A stretch of DNA of 64,000 nucleotides from Aptenodytes patagonicus (Eukaryota; Chordata; Aves; Sphenisciformes; Spheniscidae), in the NCBI RefSeq assembly GCF_965638725.1, contig NC_134963.1, positions 3,851,501 to 3,915,500 of the forward strand, read 5' to 3'. The translations under genes and the position numbers were made by a program. The notes under the pieces were generated by a model. It was given only the letters and a program-made list of their open reading frames with translations, did no database searches and was not told the DNA's origin. Below, one piece after another: positions 55,211 to 64,000 of this stretch. Numbering within the stretch: position 1 is the first letter of the stretch; the number at the start of each line of letters is the position of its first letter.

Positions 55211-58200
55211 TAAAGAAGACAGAAATATGGTTGGTTATTATCTAAGTTATTGCTACAAAGAATTTTGAAATTAAAAGATAAGCTTTCAGAGGAAGCTCAG
55301 TAATTTTCATAAAGAAGGACTTAAAACAGATGTGCCCTCTTTAATCGGGGTGTGCTTGAAAAAATATAAATGCATTTTTAACATAGCAGGGGGAAAAATC
55401 ATATGGTTACACATTTGTCTCCTGGGCAAAAATAATTAAAAAAAAAGGTCTCACTGCATTAAGTATCTCACAAATAGCCACCACTAGAACTTTCTTATCT
55501 AGCAAAAAGTGGGGTGAATGATTAGCCAGTGTTTAGAAAGCAGAAAAATATCTTAGGTTGTTTGCTCTACTTCCCTTTTTTTCACTCTGGCTTTTTCCTA
55601 TTCACATAACCGCTAAAGTGAATTAACATCTTCATCAGGGTCACTATGTCACTGCTAGTAAACCCCTAATATTTACTGATATTTTATTGGTTGTCTTTCT
55701 TCTCAGCAAACTTTTTCTTATAATTTTTGTGTCCAGTAGCATGCTGTGGCAAATAAATTCTTTATCAAAAATTCTGGTCTCTTACCTTTCTTCCGCCAAT
55801 ATGGGACTGCCCTTAACATTAATTCTTAATTCTCCCCAGAAAAAAAGGTGCCACTGATACCAGAGAAGGTTTCCTTGAGTAAAGGCTAGGGACAGAGATG
55901 TTAAGGATTCAATGTTTTCTAAATGTTCTCCCTGAACACTACTAGCTTCGAATGAGCTATTTTTGCCTTGTTTTCCTAAGTCCATGCTGAAGGAGGATGC
56001 ATTTTTGGTAGGAAGTTCTTGCTAGAATATGGAATAGCAAGGAGCTAATCTGATTTTCTGGAATAAAGTAACACAACAATCCTCATAACAATCTTCTCCC
56101 CAAGAAAACCACATGTCCTGACTGGTTGCTCAACTACAGCTTATAACAAGTCTGACAGCTGCCACGGGAAAGTTTTTGTACAGAACATTACTGACATGTT
56201 TTGTTAAGTACACAAAGAGCTAATAATCCCGCAGCATTAAACTTGTGTACCTTTTGGCTGGAGGAGCAAGAAGTTGTAACTTCTTCCTTTTCAAGAATGT
56301 CTCTTGAAGGGGCCTATTTCTGAGAACTCCCCCTTACCACATCTCAGCCAGGGGCTTTCACGGCGTGTAGCAAATCTCCCACTGGTGTCGGAGGGAACGG
56401 CAGGTCCTGCATCTATACTTTCTTCTTCTTGCTATCCAGATTGGCTCAGGCTACATGAGAGATGTCTAGAATGATCATCGCTGTGTGCCACCCCATGCCT
56501 GCTTGCATGGGGAGGACACAGACCTGTGTCCTTGCAGTACACCTTATGAAGAGTCACCTTAGGCCGGGCAGCTCCTGGCGCAGCCCACGCAACGGCACCA
56601 CTCTGTCAATAAGCCCTCATTCCCACGAGGTCCCTTCACCCAGGAAATAACTTTGGCACAGCAAGCTTTTCTAGCAGGCACTGAACTGGTGCTGCTACCT
56701 GGAGCCTTCAAAGAAGAGGTATGCCAGGATGGGAGGGTCCTCCCTTATTAGTTATCAGACCCAACAGAAGTTTTTTTGCCCTTCAAAGTATCACAGGAGT
56801 CTACAGAGAGAGTCTGAAAAAGGATGGCAGGATGGTAAAACACCTTTCAAACAGCAGCAAGACAGGCAAGGCATAAATGGCTGTCGTATTTTTCCTTGGG
56901 CAAATACGAATCAGAGCCCCCTGTCTACACATGGATGTGCTCCCAACAACCTTTGCAGTTGCCTTTTTTTTTTTTACTTGCTTTTTAGCAAGTTGCTAAA
57001 TTATGTTAGTGGCTTACTGCTCCAAACATCTACTGTGGTGGCTGGGGACCATGGGGGTACTCTTTCCACGGGGCTTTCTCCTTGTCTTGTGCTCTCCAGG
57101 ACTTGTGTGAGAGGGAAGGGAGCTGGGGCCAGTGCAGCAGCGTGACACCGTGGGGCGATTCCAGGGAAGGGAGAGTTCTCAGCTGGGCAGCGAAGCAGTT
57201 TGGTTCTTCTGAAACAATGCAAGGCAGACTCATAGCTGGATGGAAGGTCTGATCCTCCTTATTTTGTATGAATATAAATTTTTGATGTGAAATACATGCA
57301 TTTAACAGTGCAGTCACATAGGCTCAGATATTATTTTGCTGTGCACAGCTATAGTCTGGAACCTGATACTGCAAATCTGATGGCTGTAAATATGCCATGA
57401 ATTTTGAAGGGAGTTGTCTAGCTATAAGGAATGTGGTCCTTCCATTACCAGTTATGTCAGCTGACAGCTGTACTCACAACTAAGCCACAGAACAATAAAA
57501 CAGCACCTAATTATTAGAGGGAGTCAGGCACAGCAGGAGACCTGCTTTGACATTTGCCCATTTATGACTTAAATATTATGGCCACCCAGCAGTAGGAGAA
57601 AAGCAATACAACCTTTTGACATAAAAAGCACCTATTATCTAGTTTTCCTTTTGTATAAGCAAAATAATGTTCTCGATACACACTACAGCTTTTTTAATGA
57701 AAAAGTCAGAGGAAAGAAATTTGCTGAAGAAAAACGAGATGCCAAATGCAAATGTTTCTGTCCTCAGCATACAGAAATCATAGGCCTGAGGTATGGCAGT
57801 AGCCTCCAGAACTATGTTCACTTTTCTGTAAACATGAATATTTCGGTTTGGAATTCTTACTTTAATTTAATAGTGGCATAGTTTTAGCATAACAGAAGTA
57901 TAATGTTCCTTCTGCTCCTGTATTCAGGAGCCCACTTTCAAGGCTGAATGATGACTTCTAATCTCTGTATTAACACTTCACATGTTTACACAAAAACAGC
58001 TGCTTCCCATAAATTGTTTGTGGATCATAAAGTCAGTCTTCTTTATGTCCCACATTAGACCTCATTCATGACCAGCAGCCTAAGAATGGATGAAAATAAA
58101 AAAGTCCTGAACATAAATAGTAAGTAGTCGATCATGATCACCCTTTGGGTAAGCCAGGCAAAGAGGGGGACAAAAACTAGAGCGCCCACAAAATGGACTG

Positions 58201-61200
58201 TTATCACCTCTCAAACTACTGGTTCCCTACCCTGGTCTGTAGTAAACTAAGTTCTATCATTCTTTAATAATAAAATTTTTAAATACTTTGAAATGCTGAT
58301 GATAAATGCAAACTCACAGTTTTTTGGTTTTGTTTTTGATTCAGGACTCTTCCAGGTGGTTCTTTGACCTTTATACAATATTTCACTTAATACCTTGCCT
58401 AGCTGATGAAATTTTGCTGCTATATCAGTGCTATTACAATGGTACATACTCAATATATATACAGTATGTCAATCAAGCATGATTCACAACTAAACACAGG
58501 AACTTAAAAGAGTTGGTGTTACTGATGTACCTCTATCTTAAGGATTATAATGACATAATGTGCTCATTTTAGTTATGCAAATTTCTCTTATGTAGACAGG
58601 AATTTACTACAGCTTTGCACTTGTAGCCCATTGCAATATTTACTTTTTACAATTCTGGAAAAAAGACCAAATCTTGTTTGCCATACTCCCATGAGATGTC
58701 TCATTGAGTGAGAAAGTAGAACAGCATTTGGGCCAATATCCAATATATTTCAAAACAGTCTGCTGTTCTGTGTACCTCTCAAATGTCTTTGGAATTCTTT
58801 TAATTCAAAATTCTTTTGGCTTCTTCAGCTTCAGCACAAGTTAATCCTATAATAGAACAACACTCACTAAAATTAAGAAAATGTTACTTACACTGCAGCT
58901 GTAATTAAAACCAGTCCTTGATGTTATAAGAGCTGTACACTACTTTCAAGATATAATTGATACCCATGATGATTTATTCAATCTATGCGCACATTTTGCT
59001 AAATCTTTTAAACACTTTCCATTTTCTTTTTAGGGAACAGATCATTAAAATGGAGTGATTTCTGCAGTTTATATTTTACACATTTTATGGTCAACTTTAT
59101 TTCAAGTTCTATTATGTAGCATATTACATGTCTCTTGATTCTGTTTGTGCATGGGTTTGAGTTGATATAAGCCATATAGTTCTTAAGTGCCATTGATTGC
59201 CTTTGCAGAACAATAGTCTATTACTTGGATGTCCTACATTTGTAAAGTAAATCAGTGCAATTAAGCTATTTGGTTTCTAGTCAGTGCAGTATTTGTAGCA
59301 TTAACATTTTTGATCTGTCGTATCAGTTGTAAAAGAAAACAAGTATGAAGTCTCCTTCATTATTTGCTTTTAAACTGTAATTGAATTCTACAGCCAAGTG
59401 CATTAATCATGGTTGGATATTTAATAGAAGTTTTCAAATTTGTGAAGTACTTTTTGAAGTTAATGCTACCACCCTGTTTTTCTTAAGAATGATTATTTAC
59501 AGCCAGTTTGGATGGGGCTACAAAAGCAGTGGGGTTTTATCTTCAAGCTAGAGAGAAGTGGGTCATCTGGTCTCTTGATTTCTGCAGCATCTGTCTGACA
59601 TGCAGTCCCTGGAGAATCCAAGTCAGATCAGAACTCACAATTCTTGCTGAAATGAATATATTAGTTAAAGTTTGCTTTCATAGAGTATTTTGCAATATCT
59701 CTGCATGCAGGCATGTACTTTGGTATTTTTCCCATACACAAATGATGCTACTGTAAAATCATCAAGTTTAGACAAAGAAAAAGTACTTTCTTATTTTTTG
59801 TATTTCAGCGCTCAAGGAGGACCTCCTGCTCCTGAATCCAGACTCATCTTTTTCCCCTTGCTGACTCCACTTCATGCTGGAGATTTCACTATTTCTGTGG
59901 TCTTAACTCCTTCCCCAGATGGAAAACTCCCTCCTGGGTTAAGATTTAGCTGCTGAGAAGAAGTATAAACTCTGAAGGAACTGAGGAAATAGCAGCTTCA
60001 TTTTGGTTGGAAAAAAGGCTGAGACATACCTATCTCTCACATCAAGCAGAGATTAAAAAGAAAAGGCAACACAAAACAGGGATGAAATAATTTTCTCACA
60101 GAGTGCTCTCTCAGCATAAGGAATTTAAAGGAAATTATGTCTGTAGGATTCCATGGAACAGTGGCAGAGCTGTGCAGCTGTGGCAGAAAAAAGCAGCAGT
60201 GGGTTCAGAGCAAATTTTGGTGGGTACATGGCCTGTACGGAGACAGCCTCTTCTTGATTTGAAGAATCTGGTGCGTTCATGTTCAGATTTCACAAACTCT
60301 TTTGTGAGAAGATAAACCTGGTATTCAGACAAAAAACTCAGAGAAGCTCAGTGAGAAGATACTTTCAGTGTTTTCCCTCTGATTTTTTCCTCCCCACAAA
60401 TTTCTGGTGATCTAAGCAGTGATCCAGTCCTGAGGCAACTGAGAGAGGTGACTTTCCATGTAACCTACAAACATCCTCTTTCTGGTCTCATGTGTGCTTT
60501 GTCTGTGTTAGCACAACTGGTGGCTCCTCTTTTGTTTGCCTTGCACTGGAGCCAAAGGAAATATCACTCTTACATAAGACAGTGGTATGGAGCAAAAGGA
60601 AAAAGAAGCATTTGAATAACCAGAATAATGGCCAAATATATGCAGGTTGATCAGTGTGGTGGAGATCTGTAAAACTGGGGAAAAGAAGGATAGGTCCGCA
60701 AAATCATCAGCTTCAGCTCTCTCTTTCTAATAATGGAACTATTTATTACTAGAAAATGCATTCTAATCTCTTGCATCAGTATTAATTTTATTCAAAGAAA
60801 CAAAACTTGCTCAACAAGCTTATAAACAGGGGTAGGAATGATGATCGTTTCCAAAAATATGCCTGTATTGTCCATTTTCAAGACCTGAGTCCCCTAGTGC
60901 CAAAAATGTGTATTGCTTGTGCCTGTGGCCGTAATTCTTTATGTATGAGAAGGTAATAGCTTGTGCTTCTAATAGGAAAACATGAAACAATATTAAATTA
61001 TTCTCCAGCTTAATTAAAAGCATAATTGCTAAAAGGACTTGCATACAACTAGATTGAGAATCCAGATTGTCTGAGAAGAAAAGTTCATAGATATTTTGCA
61101 TGTCCTATCCTCCGTTCAGACATCAGATCCTCACTGAGCAGCAATGGTACTACACCAGAACCTGTGCCAGGTTACAGCAATAATTGCAAGCCCCCCAGGA

Positions 61201-64000
61201 TCCAAGCTCAGAAATTTTTGTATGTTCTCAGGAGACAAAGATGAGTGATCATCAAAGGCAGAGGAACACAGCATGACTGTCATAAGCCTGAAGTTACAAC
61301 TTAGACATGCAATAGAAAATATCATTGGTACCTCTCCAGTGCATAGCCTGTAGTAATTAAAAACTTGATCCCTGCTGTTTTATCATCTCATTAGCAATGG
61401 GGGCACAAGACTTTTATCCTTGTTTGTCAGGAATCAAACATACCAGAGGAACTCTGATTATAAATTGATGAAAGTAAAGTTAAACTTTTAAATAAGAGCA
61501 GTTTCAGTTCACAATGTTTTTAAAGCTGATTAAAGAGATCTCATTTCAGAAAAAATAATACCTAAGTCCAGCACGGATAGTAGAGGTCATTACTGGGAAT
61601 AGGACGTGAAATGGCATTTGAAAAAGTGCACGTACTTTTAAAATGTACTAGTTGAGAAGTAAATACAAGCCCTTTCTGATAGTTTTAATACAACAGGTTT
61701 CAAACTTTTGATGAATTTTAACTCTTCAAACATTTAAAAAATCTCAAGTTCGTGATGGTTTTCATTGCATAAAGTTATCGGACAGGGAGGTATTGTTACT
61801 GTGTCAGTGAATACAGTGTGGTATTTTGTTTCTATTAATGATAAATTCTGTTAGTAACAGTAGTAGTGGCTTCCCCTCAAGTACCTTGCCGAGAACCAGT
61901 TCAGCATTGTTTCAACAGTGCAGGATTATGGTATACTTGAAAGCCTCTTGAAATCAGTGCAAAAGAACCTATTTACTTTTGTTGGTTTTGGATCAGTCCC
62001 TTTAAGAAGAGTTCTTCGAGTAGTTCCAGGATGGTTCCAGGTTTCCAGAAATATTGTCACTTTATTGCATTTTAATAAATCCCTGACCTGAGCAGTGGTA
62101 CCAGCATTGAAGTGGGCAGAGGCAAATTTGGTGGGAGAGAACTGACGGTAACATTCTTTTCTTTTGTTTGATACCATCTGAAATCACATTTTTCCTCCCT
62201 TTTTTTCTCCCATGAATCTCTGTTTCTCCTTCCCTTTCTTCTTCTTCTTCTCCTTAAGATCTGTGACTTTCCTGTCAGAGGTCTAACAGGCTAACGTACC
62301 TGAACCACTGTGCTGATTTTATTAACAAGTTTTTTTATCCCAATGAAAAAGCTGGACCTATGTCTTTTCATAGCGAGTAGGAAGCCACCCTTGATGTTTT
62401 GGGTCATTATAAGAAAGGATACCATTCATTATTTCAGAGCAATTGTGAATCAAAAGTAAAGAATCTGAATAATTTTTTTCTTTCAACCTGGCAAAAGACA
62501 AGTCCTTTAAGCCAAGAAGACTAATCAAGAACTCAAGGACTTTTTTCAAGTGAAAAAGGCAAGTAATGAGAAACAAAGCAAAAATGATGATACAGTAACT
62601 CATTATTTTACTGTGATTACTTTATGAGAAATAAAGTTATCAGATTCAGCAGAATTCATTATGTCTGAGCAAATGATCCATCAAAGACAGAAGAGAATTA
62701 CATGTTGAACTAGCTTCTTTCACAGAAAATTGCATCTTTAAAATATTGTTTCTACAGCAGATAAGTGAGATGGTTGCTTAAACAATCTCTCATCAGTGTA
62801 AAAGCTCAGAATTATTCCAAATGAAAACTAAAGAACTAGATAGGCTATTTTCTGAAAAGTTACGATGAAGGATTTATTTTTCAAGATGGAAAAAATATAC
62901 TTTAAATTTTGACCATTTAATTAAATTGAAATGGATCAAACAGAAAAGTGACAGAAAGGAAATCTATTTCATAACTGAGCGTAACTGGCTTATTGAACTC
63001 ATTGTCACCGCACAAACCGTGGAGGCAAGAACTTAATGGGACTCTATGAAGAAACAGACATGTCACAAAAAGTGTTGTGAAATTATGATAGCTATTTTTC
63101 AAAACTGCAGTTTTTGAAAGGATATAAAACTTTATACTTCAGGGCATAACTCAGTCTCAAACTGTTGTGGCTTGGGAAGAAATCTTTCCCCACAGGCAGG
63201 TTACCCCTGGGTTACTAACTGAAGCATTCCTTTCCCCTTCCTACGCAGCATCTGTTACTAGCTTTTCTGAAAGACAGGATACTGGGCTAACTATACCACT
63301 AGTCTGATCAAGTATGGAATTTTGACTATGCGTCTAAATGACAACAGAACTCTAGCAAAGTAAAAAAATTTTTGAGCAGCGGGATATTCTTTCTCTACAG
63401 GGATGTTTAGTCAGAGTTGTATAGCTCCCAAATGGACAAAGGAGTAAGAGGAAACATATTACCAAAAAAGAGATATTTACACTGATTCCTGACAACATAG
63501 TTAAGAACATATGTTAAAAGCTTGAAGACAATGAGCCTAGATATTCGACTAGATAATAATACATGCCTGAGGTTTCTATTACAAAAGCAAAAGCCAAAAT
63601 AATCTTTCTAAAATCTTAACTATCTGGATACAGATATTTTTCTGTGGCACATTGCAAATCTGAAATCTGCATGATTTCTTCTTGGCACAATTTAACATTA
63701 TTCCTAGTGCAATACAAATTCCAGTGTTCTTACACTATACAATCTCCCAAACAGAAAATCTTTTATTTTCTATCTACACACATCTAAAAACTCCTCATTT
63801 TTTATGATCTGAGGTATGAATTCTTTTTCATAACACTGCTAATAATCTGCTGCACAGAATTCTAATATTACATCTTGGTCCTCTTGATTTTCAGATTAAA
63901 GAGAAATAGTAGAGAGAAAAAAGCAAATGAGTCTCTTCCACCAAGTCACTTTGAATCCTCAAACTGAAAATGCAGATACCTCAGACTAAGTTAACCCACA
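55211..64000. other. Intergenic region, distal part
   Basis: About 8.8 kb with no supported gene. Short open frames (up to 138 codons at 56729-57145) lack recognised homology. Simple repeats are limited to T runs (56965, 43700-type) and a CTT tract at 62238-62255. In the human locus FZD10 lies further in this direction; it is not seen here. Confidence 0.6.

Overview
The window is a stretch of bird chromosome. The evidence is vertebrate genes split into GT-AG exons, several CR1 LINE copies (one with the avian ATTCTATG-type 3' tail), and an avian-type endogenous retrovirus solo LTR. From memory of the repeat families, the LTR and a second high-copy LTR-like repeat point to a non-galliform bird; that is inference. 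The gene order (3' part of RIMBP2 on +, PIWIL1 on -, tail to tail) matches the order I know from human chromosome 12q24.33.

Layout. Positions 1-17.9 kb hold the last exons of RIMBP2, a presynaptic active-zone scaffold. Eight frame-compatible exons encode the linker before SH3-II, SH3-II, SH3-III and a basic C-terminal tail. There are two points of probable alternative splicing: a symmetric 66-nt cassette exon (9318-9383), and an exon carrying its own stop (14530-14576) that gives a short KKSVHFTP end instead of the 62-residue basic tail. Positions 17.9-18.6 kb are a short convergent gap. Positions 18.6-41.6 kb hold PIWIL1 on the minus strand. I could place all 20 coding exons; their lengths and phases join into one 873-codon frame plus stop with the catalytic D-E-D-H tetrad intact. 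A CpG island at about 41.2-42.1 kb is the presumed promoter and contains an 11-copy CAGT tetranucleotide array. Positions 42.1-64 kb show no gene I can support. They contain simple repeats, possible ancient repeat relics and one candidate conserved regulatory block near 54.75-55.2 kb.

The PIWIL1 introns carry transposon remains: an internal CR1 ORF2 fragment, a CR1 3' end, another CR1 piece, a solo LTR with a perfect 5-bp target duplication, and a deleted LTR-like repeat. PIWIL1 is the germline Argonaute that uses piRNAs to silence such elements. RIMBP2 acts at synapses, so the two neighbours share no pathway; the link is only their convergent 3' ends. I found no RNA genes, CRISPR arrays or prokaryote-type systems. 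Exon calls rest on reading frame, phase and splice sites plus recalled family sequence; no database search was run.
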